Source: Comamonadaceae bacterium
Lineage (GTDB): Bacteria > Pseudomonadota > Gammaproteobacteria > Burkholderiales > Burkholderiaceae_C
Length of the DNA: 5,899 bases
Direction: 5' to 3'
Assembly: GCA_947458345.1 (NCBI GenBank)
Contig: CANHBU010000134.1
Location: 1 to 5,899 of the forward strand
Position 1 is the first letter of the stretch, and every line of letters starts with the position of its first letter. The translations under genes and the position numbers were made by a program. Below the pieces are notes generated by a model that was given only the letters and a program-made list of their open reading frames with translations, made no database searches and had not been told where the DNA came from. Of the stretch, positions 1 through 5,899 are shown piece by piece.

Positions 1-628
1 CCTCACCCAGCTCGTCGGGGGTGACGGCCACCGGGCTGAAGGCAGTGGCCGGCTTGCTCTGCAAGAAGCCAAAGCCCTTGGCGAGCTCGTCCGGGATGAG
101 GTTGCGCAGGGACACATCGTTGACCAGCATGAGCAGGCGCACGCCCTCGAGCGCCCGCTGCGCACTGCTGCCCATGGGCACGTCGCCGGTGACCACGGCC
201 AGCTCGGCCTCAAAGTCGATCCCGAAGGCCTCGTCGGGACAGACCACCGGATCGCACGGCCCCAAGAAGTCGTCACTGCCGCCCTGGTACATCAGCGGGT
301 CGGTGTAAAACGTCGCAGGCACCTGGCTGCCACGCGCCGCGCGCACCAGCTCGACATGGTTAATGTAGGCCGACCCATCGGCCCACTGGTAGGCGCGCGG
401 CAGCGGTGCCATGCAGCGCTGAGGCTCGAAGGGGAAAGCATGGCGGGCCTTGCCCAGGTTGAGGGTCTGGTACAAATCGTGCAGCTGAGGCGAGAGAAAA
501 TTCCAGTCGTCAAGCACCTGCTGCAGGGTCAGGGCGATGTCGGTCGCATAATGGGCCGTCGAAAGATCGCGCGAGACGACCACCAGTTGGCCATCGCGCG
601 ATCCGTCCTTGTAGCTTGCAAGTTTCAT
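1..628 (-). CDS. Fumarylacetoacetate hydrolase family protein, 3'-truncated by window edge
   Basis: Reading the minus strand from the ATG at 628-626 gives 209 open codons running off position 1, so the C-terminal part is missing; relatives are about 330 residues long. The protein starts MKLASYKDGSRDG and has a small N-terminal FAH domain (about residues 1-75), followed by the start of the FAH catalytic fold. The pair E140 and E142 in GIDFEAELAVV and D171 in LMLVNDVSLRN match the carboxylates that hold the divalent metal in this superfamily, and K192 in QSKPATAFSP matches the conserved active-site lysine region. The human enzyme's catalytic His is not obvious near FYTDPLMYQGG (residues 107-117), which is usual for bacterial paralogues. 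Members cleave C-C bonds in acylpyruvate or fumarylacetoacetate-type substrates, for example in aromatic catabolism. The substrate here is unknown because no pathway neighbours are visible. No clear Shine-Dalgarno precedes the ATG. The family is secure; the specific reaction is not. Confidence 0.9.
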   Translation of the reverse strand, partial: MKLASYKDGSRDGQLVVVSRDLSTAHYATDIALTLQQVLDDWNFLSPQLHDLYQTLNLGKARHAFPFEPQRCMAPLPRAYQWADGSAYINHVELVRAARGSQVPATFYTDPLMYQGGSDDFLGPCDPVVCPDEAFGIDFEAELAVVTGDVPMGSSAQRALEGVRLLMLVNDVSLRNLIPDELAKGFGFLQSKPATAFSPVAVTPDELGE

Positions 629-673
629 GGTTGATCAGGGCTCAGGGCCCGCCGAGTCAAAGCGACCACCTTC
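629..673. promoter_or_regulatory. Short divergent intergenic region
   Basis: These 45 bp separate the starts of the minus-strand FAH-family gene and the plus-strand DUF3108 gene, so promoters for both must lie here or overlap the coding starts. A TTGACT hexamer on the minus strand (complement of 655-660) resembles a -35 element, but no acceptable -10 lies 16-18 bases on. Neither start codon has a clear Shine-Dalgarno. A regulatory role is inferred from gene geometry only. Confidence 0.3.
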
Positions 674-2143
674 ATGATCGGGGCCAAAAACCTCAAGCTT
701 AACGCCTCGCACGCCCAGACCAGCGCGCCACCATGGCCGACGACCCTGGCGCTGACGGTGCTGGTGGGCTCGCTGCACCTGTGGCTGCTGCTGGACGCAC
801 CGCTCTTGATGCGCATGGACGGCGCCCCGAATGCCTTGGCAGCACCCGCGCTGAGCACCCGGGTCATCGAGCGGACGGCAGGTGCGGGGACGACCCAGAC
901 CGGGCCTGCGCCAGCTGCATCAGCCCGCCCCGCTGCAGCCCGCCCCGCTGCTGCACCCACCCCCGCTGCTGCACCCACCCCCGCTGCTGCGGGGCTCGCC
1001 GTGCCTGAGTCGGCCTCCGCACCGGCAGCCCCACCGCCCAGCCTGACTGCGCTGGCCGTGATCCTGAACGAATCGGCTGGCGCAAAGGCAGTGGCGAGCG
1101 AGCCCGCAGCCACGGCACCGGTGGCGGCCCCTGCGCCGGCCGAACCAACGCCGAGCCCCGTGACACCCGTGGCGCCCCAGCCAAGCCCGCAGCCAGCACC
1201 GCCCGCGGCCCCTGCACCCACCGCTGCACCGATCCCCGCACCGATCCCCGCACCGATCCCTGCGCCGGAGCCCGCGCCAATCCCCCCTCCCCCTACCGCA
1301 CCCGCACCCGCACCCGCACCCGCTCCTGCGCCTGCTCCTGTGCCCGCTCCTGTGCCTGCGCCCGCAGCTGCGCCGGCTGCACCCACAGCAAGCGCTGCAG
1401 CACCCACACCGGCCGAAAGCCCGGCACGCCCAGTCGAGGCGCCGCCCGCGGTCGAGCAGGCCTTGCCCACGCCGGCCGCCGTCCGGCCGAACTGGGTGAT
1501 GCCGGGATCGGCCCTGCTGAGCTACCAGGTCAGTGGCCGGGCGCGCGGCTTCGAGCTATCGGCCGGCGCCGAGATCGACTGGCAGCAAGATGGCCAGCGC
1601 TACCAGGCCCGCATGGTCATCAGCAGCTTCTTGCTGCCCGGCCGCAGCCAGACCAGCGTGGGCGAAATCGGCCCAGACGGCTTGTCACCCAGACGCTTTT
1701 CCGAGCGCACGCGCGGCGAGTTGGCCGTTCACTTCCAGCCGGAAACCGGACGCATCGTGTTCAGCGCCAACAGTGCGCCGGTACCCTGGCAGCCCGGCGC
1801 GCAAGACCGGCTGAGCCTGCCTTTCCAGCTTGCGGCCATGATTGCCGCCGAGCCGACACGCTTTGTGCCAGGCACACAGGTCAGCGTCCTGACGGCCAGC
1901 ACGCGCAGCGCCGAGCCCTGGGTCTTCGGCGTCATGGACCGCCAAGACCTCGATCTGCCAATCGGCTCGCAAAACGCCCTGCGCCTGCGGCGCGAGCCCC
2001 GGCACCTGTACGATCAGGCCGTCGAGATCTGGTTTGCGCCGGCGCTCGGCCACCTGCCGGTTCGCATCTTGCTCAGCCAAGGCAATGGCGATGTCTTCGA
2101 TCAGCGCCTCTCGAGCATCAAGCCGGCCGAGCGTCGACCTTGA
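674..2143 (+). CDS. DUF3108 domain-containing envelope protein with Pro/Ala linker
   Basis: This 489-residue protein has three parts. A short N-terminal cytoplasmic segment leads into a single hydrophobic helix (about residues 24-41, LALTVLVGSLHLWLLL), likely a signal anchor. A low-complexity Ala/Pro linker follows (about residues 72-270), laid out like the periplasm-spanning region of TonB. The C-terminal globular domain (about 275-485, from NWVMPGSALLSYQVSG to DVFDQRLSSI) is a DUF3108 domain, a beta-rich periplasmic family of unknown function. The AMIAAEPTRFVPG and EIWFAPALGHLPVRI segments fit the family. The domain probably sits in the periplasm, tethered to the inner membrane. It is the first gene of a likely operon with the next two. 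The ATG at 674 is the first possible start, because an in-frame stop lies at 632-634, but it lacks a good Shine-Dalgarno. The family is sure; the role is unknown and a wall- or envelope-spanning function is inferred. Confidence 0.88.
   Translation: MIGAKNLKLNASHAQTSAPPWPTTLALTVLVGSLHLWLLLDAPLLMRMDGAPNALAAPALSTRVIERTAGAGTTQTGPAPAASARPAAARPAAAPTPAAAPTPAAAGLAVPESASAPAAPPPSLTALAVILNESAGAKAVASEPAATAPVAAPAPAEPTPSPVTPVAPQPSPQPAPPAAPAPTAAPIPAPIPAPIPAPEPAPIPPPPTAPAPAPAPAPAPAPVPAPVPAPAAAPAAPTASAAAPTPAESPARPVEAPPAVEQALPTPAAVRPNWVMPGSALLSYQVSGRARGFELSAGAEIDWQQDGQRYQARMVISSFLLPGRSQTSVGEIGPDGLSPRRFSERTRGELAVHFQPETGRIVFSANSAPVPWQPGAQDRLSLPFQLAAMIAAEPTRFVPGTQVSVLTASTRSAEPWVFGVMDRQDLDLPIGSQNALRLRREPRHLYDQAVEIWFAPALGHLPVRILLSQGNGDVFDQRLSSIKPAERRP
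945..990 (+). repeat. 18-bp tandem repeat, about 2.5 copies, in DUF3108 linker
   Basis: The unit CCGCTGCTGCACCCACCC occurs perfectly at 945-962 and 963-980, with a partial third copy to 990. It encodes PAAAPT repeats. Because the unit is a multiple of three, copy-number change would alter linker length without breaking the frame. Confidence 0.9.
1226..1261 (+). repeat. 12-bp tandem repeat, three copies, in DUF3108 linker
   Basis: The unit GCACCGATCCCC is present at 1226-1237 and 1238-1249, with a third copy at 1250-1261 that differs only in its last base. It encodes A-P-I-P units (residues 185-196). The near-identity at DNA level suggests recent duplication by slippage. Confidence 0.9.
1298..1363 (+). 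repeat. 6-bp tandem repeat array, eleven Ala/Val-Pro units
   Basis: Four perfect GCACCC hexamers (1298-1321) are followed by seven diverged hexamers such as GCTCCT, GCGCCT and GTGCCC, up to 1363. They encode an alternating (A/V)-P run at residues 209-230. A larger 12-bp unit, GCTCCTGTGCCC/T, is nested at 1334-1357. Alternating Ala-Pro tends to form an extended stiff rod, as in the TonB linker. Confidence 0.88.
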
Positions 2144-2192
2144 AATCCGGGCCTATGTCCACACCTGCAACCCACCTTCCAGCCTCTTTTGC

Positions 2193-2196
2193 GGAG
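2193..2196 (+). promoter_or_regulatory. Shine-Dalgarno for the DUF3567 gene
   Basis: GGAG lies 12 bases before the ATG at 2209. It supports that start over the upstream in-frame TTG at 2140 and ATG at 2155. The spacing is slightly long. Confidence 0.45.
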
Positions 2197-2208
2197 CGCA
2201 CCTTGACC

Positions 2209-2484
2209 ATGCAAATGCTTTACGACTCCGACGCCTTCGTGGTGATGCACTTGGTGGCCGACGCCGAGCAGGCAACAAGCGGTGCTTCGCCGCAAATCGT
2301 GCGCCACGGCTTCGAGATCGTGGACAAGCGCCACGGCAAGGAAGTGTTTCTTGACGGCTCCTGGGCTGAGCTGTTTGAGCAAAGACTCAAAAGCTGGCAG
2401 GACAAGGCGCCGACCCAGGAAGAAATCGAGGCGACCTTGGAGGGCTATGCGCAATTGGCCCACACCCCCGTTGCGCTGCACTGA
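2209..2484 (+). CDS. DUF3567 family small protein
   Basis: This 91-residue soluble protein starts MQMLYDSDAFVVM. It shows the features I know for DUF3567: the MQMLY opening, the central GFEIVDKRHGKEVFLDG (residues 34-50) and the closing YAQLAHTPVALH (80-91). The family is short, found in betaproteobacteria, and has no established function. There is no signal peptide, membrane segment or metal-binding motif. The frame stays open upstream to a TTG at 2140, which would overlap the stop of the DUF3108 gene, and to an ATG at 2155. I chose 2209 because homologues begin with MQMLY and a GGAG precedes it. The gene lies 65 bp after the DUF3108 gene and 26 bp before the ChaN-like gene, so co-transcription is likely. 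The family call is confident; the start is fairly confident. Confidence 0.85.
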   Translation: MQMLYDSDAFVVMHLVADAEQATSGASPQIVRHGFEIVDKRHGKEVFLDGSWAELFEQRLKSWQDKAPTQEEIEATLEGYAQLAHTPVALH

Positions 2485-2510
2485 ACCTGCAGCGCCAATT
2501 TAGGCAGTTC

Positions 2511-3365
2511 ATGGACACCGGCCAGGCTCGACCTGTATGCAACACGCTCAGGCGCAGCCTGCTGATCGGCGCACTGGGCTGGAGCGCCGGCCTGGCCAGA
2601 GCCAGCGATGCGTGGACCGAGCGGCTCGACGACCTGCTGCCCACCCGGGCGCTGCTGCTAGGTGAGCAGCACGACGCCAGCGAACACCAGCACATTGCAC
2701 GGGCTGTGGTGCAGGCGCTGGCCGCGCGGTCTGTGCTGGCCGCGGTGGTGCTCGAAATGCTGCCCGCCGGCAGCACCAGCGCCCACATGCCCAGGGACAG
2801 CGCACAGCCGCAGGTGCAGCAGACGCTAGGCTGGGACGAGCGCGCCTGGCCTTGGGCCGCTTACGGCCCAGTGGTGATGGCCGCTGTCCAGGCCGGCGTG
2901 CCGGTGCTCGGCGGTAACCTGCCTGCCCAGCAGATGCGCCCCCAAATGGCCCGCAGCGAGCTCGACGGCCGGCTGCCGCCAGCCGCGCTGGCCGAGCAAC
3001 AGCAACTCATGCGCGAGGGCCACTGCGGCCTGCTGCCCGAGAGCCAGATCGCGCCGATGGCGCGCATCCAAATCGCCCGCGATTTGAGCCTGGCCGCCAC
3101 ACTGCAAACCGCCCTGCGCCAGGCAGGCCCGCAGCAACTGGTTCTAATGCTCAGCGGCAGCGTCCACGCCGACAAGCGGCTGGGAGTCGCGGCCCACCTG
3201 CCGCCTGAGCTGCCGGTGCGCAGCGTGCGCCTGGTGGCCGGTGGCCAGGGGGCGGGCGCAGGCCAATTCGATGCCCACTGGCCCACAGCGCCGGCACCCT
3301 CAACCGACCATTGCGCGGCCTTGCGCGAGCATTTCAAGCAGCGCCCGCCTGGTGCGCGGCCGTAA
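2511..3365 (+). CDS. ChaN/DUF399-like haem-binding family protein, exported
   Basis: The 284-residue protein matches the ChaN (Cofac_haem_bdg, DUF399) family. Visible motifs are GEQHD (51-55) with further histidines H59 and H61, LEMLP (81-85), HCGLLPESQIAPMARIQIAR (171-190), and GSVHADKRLGVAAHL near the C-terminus (216-230). Family members include a haem-binding, iron-regulated outer-membrane lipoprotein in Campylobacter; the wider fold resembles EreA/ChaN-type hydrolases. The N-terminus has paired arginines (R14-R15, TLRRSLLIGALG), a hydrophobic stretch and an A-R-A site ending at residue 31, so a cleaved Tat- or Sec-type signal is likely. There is no lipobox Cys after the hydrophobic stretch (C10 precedes it), so it may be a soluble periplasmic form. 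AGG at 2502-2504, six bases before the ATG, is a modest ribosome site. It is last in the three-gene plus-strand cluster. Haem binding is inferred from the family only. Confidence 0.85.
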   Translation: MDTGQARPVCNTLRRSLLIGALGWSAGLARASDAWTERLDDLLPTRALLLGEQHDASEHQHIARAVVQALAARSVLAAVVLEMLPAGSTSAHMPRDSAQPQVQQTLGWDERAWPWAAYGPVVMAAVQAGVPVLGGNLPAQQMRPQMARSELDGRLPPAALAEQQQLMREGHCGLLPESQIAPMARIQIARDLSLAATLQTALRQAGPQQLVLMLSGSVHADKRLGVAAHLPPELPVRSVRLVAGGQGAGAGQFDAHWPTAPAPSTDHCAALREHFKQRPPGARP

Positions 3366-3470
3366 AACGCCCCAACCGCGCGCAGAGCCTGAAGGCTCGA
3401 AACCCCCGGCACGAGCGATGGGGCTGGCGAGCGGGCAGACCAGGCCCGGCCTGTGCATCTGCGCAACGAC
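3366..3470. other. Convergent intergenic gap with weak hairpins
   Basis: The 105 bp lie between the 3' ends of the ChaN-like gene and the aminotransferase gene. Two short palindromes occur: GAGCCT-GA-AGGCTC (3385-3398) and CAGGCC-C-GGCCTG (3441-3453). Neither is followed by a T-run on either strand, so they are not clear intrinsic terminators, although transcription from both sides should end near here. Confidence 0.4.
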
Positions 3471-4808
3471 TCAGGCGTGGGCGCGTATGGCCTGGGCGAG
3501 CACCGTGACCATTTGATCGATGTGGGCCGGCTCCACGATATAGGGGGGGCACAAGACCAGGTTCTCGCCAGCTGGGCGCACCAACACGCCCTTGGCAAAA
3601 CAGGTCATGAACACATCGAAGGCGCGCTTGCCGGGCAGGGCGGCCGGCTCGAGCTCAACGGCCCCCGCCAGTCCGAGCGTGCGGATGCCCACCACATGAG
3701 GCAGCCCCTTGAGCTGGCTGTGCATCGCATCGCCGAGCAGCTGACCCATCTGAGCGGCGCGCTCGAAAAGACCGTCTTGCTGGTACAGCGACAAGCTGGC
3801 AATCGCCGCGGCACAGGCCACAGGATGGCCGGAGTAGGTGTAGCCATGAAACAGCTCGATCACGTGCTCAGGGCTGCGGTCATGGGCCTGCATCATGGCG
3901 TCATAGATGCGCTGCGAACAGATCACGCCCCCCATGGGAATGACGCCGTTGGTCACGCCCTTGGCAAAGTTGAGCATGTCGGGCACCACGCCAAAATAGT
4001 CGGCGGCAAACGAGGTGCCCAGACGGCCAAAGCCCGTGATGACCTCGTCAAAAATCAGCAAGATGCCGTGCTTGTCGCAGATCTGGCGCAAGCGCTGCAA
4101 ATAGCCCTTGGGCGGGATGTACCAGCCCGCGCTGCCCGCTATCGGCTCGACGATGATGGCCGCCACATTGCTCGGATCGTGCAGCGGCAAGATGCGCTGT
4201 TCGAGTTCAAGCAGCGGATCTTCGCTCCACACCGGCTCGCGGCCATGAATGAAGGCGTGCCCGACGGGGTCGTGGATGAAACGCATGTGGTCCACCCGCG
4301 GCAGCAATTGCGCGCCGTAGACCTTGCGGTTGGCCGGCAAACCGCCCACGCTCATGCCGCCAAAGTTCACCCCGTGATAGCCCTTTTCCCGGCCGATGAA
4401 GACATGCCGATGGCCCTCACCGCGCGCACGGTGATAGGCCAGCGCCACTTTGAGCGAGGTATCGGCCGCCTCAGACCCCGAATTACAAAACAGCACCTTG
4501 TTGAGATCGCCAGGTGCCATGGCCGCGATCATTTCGGCGGCCTTGAAAGCCTGATCGTTGCTTGCTTGAAAGGCCGTCGCATAGTCGAGCGTGTCGAGCT
4601 GGCGCTTGATCGCCTCATGGATGGTGCGGCGGTTGTGACCGGCCACCACGCACCAAAGACTGGCGATGGCGTCGAGCACCTGCCGGCCGTCATGGGTGGT
4701 GAAATGCATGCCGTCGGCGGCCACGAACACGCGGGGGTTCTGGGCAAAGCCACGGTTGGGCGTGAACGGGAGCCATTGATGCTCCATATTGAAGTAGGGA
4801 TAAGCCAC
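3471..4808 (-). CDS. Class III aminotransferase, omega-amino acid:pyruvate type
   Basis: The 445-residue protein is a full-length PLP-dependent class III aminotransferase and resembles omega-amino acid (beta-alanine):pyruvate transaminases such as the Pseudomonas putida enzyme (about 449 residues). Visible features are the entry motif HQWLPFTPNRGF (10-21), the phosphate-binding NSGSEAADTS (109-118), GYHGVNFGG (143-151), D254 in FDEVITGFGR that contacts the PLP ring nitrogen, the Schiff-base lysine K283 in FAKGVTNGVIPMGG, HGYTYSGHP (321-329), and R411 in VLVRPAGENL at the place of the arginine that binds the substrate carboxylate. It would move an amino group from an omega-amine or amino acid to pyruvate in the cytoplasm. 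The exact donor cannot be read from sequence. The GTG start is set by an AGGAGA five bases upstream; an ATG at residue 8 lies too far from it. The gene is divergent from purU. No key residue appears lost. Confidence 0.93.
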   Translation of the reverse strand: MAYPYFNMEHQWLPFTPNRGFAQNPRVFVAADGMHFTTHDGRQVLDAIASLWCVVAGHNRRTIHEAIKRQLDTLDYATAFQASNDQAFKAAEMIAAMAPGDLNKVLFCNSGSEAADTSLKVALAYHRARGEGHRHVFIGREKGYHGVNFGGMSVGGLPANRKVYGAQLLPRVDHMRFIHDPVGHAFIHGREPVWSEDPLLELEQRILPLHDPSNVAAIIVEPIAGSAGWYIPPKGYLQRLRQICDKHGILLIFDEVITGFGRLGTSFAADYFGVVPDMLNFAKGVTNGVIPMGGVICSQRIYDAMMQAHDRSPEHVIELFHGYTYSGHPVACAAAIASLSLYQQDGLFERAAQMGQLLGDAMHSQLKGLPHVVGIRTLGLAGAVELEPAALPGKRAFDVFMTCFAKGVLVRPAGENLVLCPPYIVEPAHIDQMVTVLAQAIRAHA

Positions 4809-4917
4809 CGAAGTCTCCTGTGCAGATCGGGCACGCGGCCCACCAATTTTCTATTCTGACACCGAGCACTGCCGCCGCATGACCTTGCAACAAGACCATT
4901 TGAGACAATCTCTGCCC
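4809..4917. promoter_or_regulatory. Divergent promoter region, aminotransferase / purU
   Basis: The 109 bp between the two starts must carry promoters for both directions. An AT-richer patch (about 4844-4858) contains TATTCT at 4852-4857, which could act as a plus-strand -10 element, but no clear -35 partner is seen. A short palindrome GAGA-CAA-TCTC (4902-4912) lies just before the purU ATG. With a LysR gene nearby, an operator could sit here; this is inference. Confidence 0.4.
4814..4819 (-). promoter_or_regulatory. Shine-Dalgarno fixing the GTG start of the aminotransferase
   Basis: On the minus strand AGGAGA lies five bases before the GTG at 4808-4806. This is near-ideal spacing, whereas the next ATG (4787-4785) would be 26 bases away. 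It decides the start in favour of GTG. Confidence 0.8.
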
Positions 4918-5775
4918 ATGAACCCCACTTATATCCTCAATCTCTCGTGCGCCGACCGACCCGGCATCGTCCATGCGGTCTCGGGCTTTTTGTTCGAGCG
5001 CGGCGGCAACATCCTCGATGCAGCGCAGTATGCCGACGACAAAGACCCCGACGCCACCGGCCTGTTTTTCATGCGGGTGAGCTTTGGCTGCACCATGCCG
5101 CTCGAGCAGCTCCAGCAAGAATTGGCCGCCCTGGCGCAGAACTTTGGCATGCGCTGGCGCATCACGCCGGCCAGCGAGCCCATGAAAACCGTGATCCTGG
5201 TGAGCAAAGAGGGGCACTGCCTCAACGACCTGCTGTTTCGCTGGAAGTCGGGCCTGCTCAAGCTCGATGTGCGGGCCATCATCTCCAACCACCGGGACTT
5301 CTACCAACTCGCAGCGAGCTACAACGTCCCGTTTCACCACATCCCAGTGACGGCAGCCTCCAAAGCCGATGCCGAGGCCCGGCAGCACGAGATCATTGAA
5401 AACGAAGGCGCCGACTTGGTGGTGTTGGCGCGCTACATGCAAATCCTGTCTGATGGGCTGTGCCACAAGCTCGCTGGCCGGGCGATCAACATTCACCACA
5501 GTTTTCTGCCCAGCTTCAAAGGTGCGCGTCCCTACCACCAAGCCCATGCCCGAGGCGTGAAACTGATCGGCGCGACCGCCCACTACGTCACCGCAGACCT
5601 CGACGAGGGCCCGATCATCGAGCAGGACGTGGCCCGGGTCGAGCACAGCAAAACCGTTGAAGACCTCACCGCCCTGGGCCGCGACACCGAAAGCCTGGTG
5701 CTGGCCCGCGCCGTCAAGTGGCACAGCGAGCACCGGGTGCTGCTCAACGGCCACAAGACCGTGATCTTCAAGTAA
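4918..5775 (+). CDS. purU: Formyltetrahydrofolate deformylase PurU
   Basis: PurU hydrolyses 10-formyl-tetrahydrofolate to formate and tetrahydrofolate, balancing one-carbon pools and, in E. coli, supplying formate to PurT for purine synthesis. The 285-residue protein has an N-terminal ACT domain (about 3-80, opening YILNLSCADRPGIVHAVSGF) that in the family senses methionine and glycine. The formyltransferase-like domain (about 88-285) begins at MKTVILVSKEGHCLNDLL. The catalytic signature is complete: N191 and H193 in NIHHSFLPSFKGA, and D229 in DLDEGPIIEQD, equivalent to the Asn/His/Asp set of GAR transformylase. Length matches the family (about 280-290). I chose the ATG at 4918 because homologues start at this MNPTYILNL position. 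An ATG at 4879 would add 13 residues with no family support. The ribosome site before 4918 is weak. The LysR gene starts nine bases after the stop, so co-transcription is likely. Confidence 0.96.
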   Translation: MNPTYILNLSCADRPGIVHAVSGFLFERGGNILDAAQYADDKDPDATGLFFMRVSFGCTMPLEQLQQELAALAQNFGMRWRITPASEPMKTVILVSKEGHCLNDLLFRWKSGLLKLDVRAIISNHRDFYQLAASYNVPFHHIPVTAASKADAEARQHEIIENEGADLVVLARYMQILSDGLCHKLAGRAINIHHSFLPSFKGARPYHQAHARGVKLIGATAHYVTADLDEGPIIEQDVARVEHSKTVEDLTALGRDTESLVLARAVKWHSEHRVLLNGHKTVIFK

Positions 5776-5784
5776 GCGCAGGCC

Positions 5785-5899
5785 ATGAGCCCGACGCCCA
5801 GCAGCGCCAAACGCATCCCTCCCGTTCAGTGCCTGCTGACCTTCGAGGCCCTGGCACGCCTGCGCAGCGTCACTCAGGCGGCCGATGAACTGTTCGTCA
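5785..5899 (+). CDS. LysR-type transcriptional regulator, N-terminal fragment
   Basis: Thirty-eight complete codons are visible before the window ends. After a short basic lead (MSPTPSSAKRIPP) comes CLLTFEALARLRSVTQAADE and then LFV, the start of a LysR winged helix-turn-helix: F19, A22 and the S28-V29-T30-x-A32-A33 pattern match the conserved first helices, in which the normal order is F-x-x-V/A...S-x-T-x-A-A-x-x-L. Full-length members are about 300 residues with a C-terminal effector domain, not visible here. The opening resembles the GcvA-like group, where a proline pair precedes the first helix. The ATG at 5785 is the first possible start, because the frame continues from the purU stop. 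The gap is nine bases, so it is probably read with purU. Targets may include the adjacent genes, but that is inference. Confidence 0.85.
   Translation, partial: MSPTPSSAKRIPPVQCLLTFEALARLRSVTQAADELFV

Noticed and set aside
655..660. TTGACT (minus strand) as a -35 element for the FAH-family gene
   Set aside because: The hexamer 17 bases on is TGATCA, a poor -10 match lying almost on the start codon.
625..1470. 281-codon Gly/Ala-rich open frame on the minus strand opposite the DUF3108 gene
   Set aside because: It is the mirror of the Ala/Pro repeat (GCA-CCC reads as Gly/Ala on the other strand), it overlaps the FAH gene start, and its sequence has no domain-like composition. The plus-strand frame carries a recognisable DUF3108 domain.
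2140..2208. Upstream in-frame starts (TTG 2140, ATG 2155) for the DUF3567 gene
   Set aside because: The family begins at MQMLY; the added residues look like untranslated leader, and GGAG at 2193-2196 serves the ATG at 2209.
3385..3398. GAGCCT-GA-AGGCTC hairpin as an intrinsic terminator
   Set aside because: The stem is short with a loop of only two to four bases, and no T-run follows on either strand.
3453..4859. 468-codon open frame on the plus strand, fully antisense to the aminotransferase
   Set aside because: Long antisense frames are common in GC-rich genes because of third-position GC bias. The translation is rich in His, Arg and Gly with no recognisable motif, whereas the minus-strand frame has every aminotransferase motif.
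4879..4917. Upstream in-frame ATG extending PurU by 13 residues
   Set aside because: The extra residues (MTLQQDHLRQSLP) are not part of the ACT domain, and homologues begin at MNPTYILNL, so the start at 4918 is preferred.
4690..5754. 354-codon open frame on the minus strand opposite purU
   Set aside because: It is a shadow frame: it overlaps the aminotransferase start and the shared promoter region, and shows no family motif. The plus strand encodes a complete PurU.

Overview
The window looks like ordinary chromosomal sequence from a GC-rich betaproteobacterium, most likely of the order Burkholderiales and probably the family Comamonadaceae. The grounds are a DUF3567 protein (a small family essentially confined to betaproteobacteria), a DUF3108 protein with a long Pro/Ala linker, and a PurU sequence of the type I know from that family. 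The genus cannot be fixed from the sequence alone. Coding density is high and base composition is even throughout. I see no mobile element, CRISPR array, tRNA, rRNA or phage gene.

Layout. Positions 1-628 (minus) hold the first 209 codons of a fumarylacetoacetate hydrolase family enzyme whose 3' end lies outside the window. A 45-bp gap separates it from a divergent plus-strand cluster: a DUF3108 envelope protein (674-2143), a DUF3567 small protein (2209-2484) and a ChaN/DUF399-like haem-binding-fold protein with an export signal (2511-3365). The gaps of 65 and 26 bp suggest one transcript. The cluster ends at a 105-bp convergent gap with only weak hairpins. A class III omega-amino-acid:pyruvate-type aminotransferase follows on the minus strand (3471-4808). 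It has a GTG start set by a good Shine-Dalgarno sequence. Across a 109-bp divergent gap comes purU, formyltetrahydrofolate deformylase (4918-5775, plus). Nine bases after it is the start of a LysR-type regulator (5785-5899) cut by the window edge.

Functionally this is a mosaic of housekeeping genes: carbon-carbon hydrolysis, cell envelope, amine/amino-acid nitrogen transfer and one-carbon metabolism. The clearest possible regulatory unit is purU with the LysR gene, divergent from the aminotransferase; LysR regulators often act on adjacent divergent genes. I did not find a convincing new system. The points most worth a second look are the nested, frame-preserving tandem repeats in the DUF3108 linker, the Tat-like and non-lipoprotein N-terminus of the ChaN-like protein, and the aminotransferase/purU/LysR arrangement.
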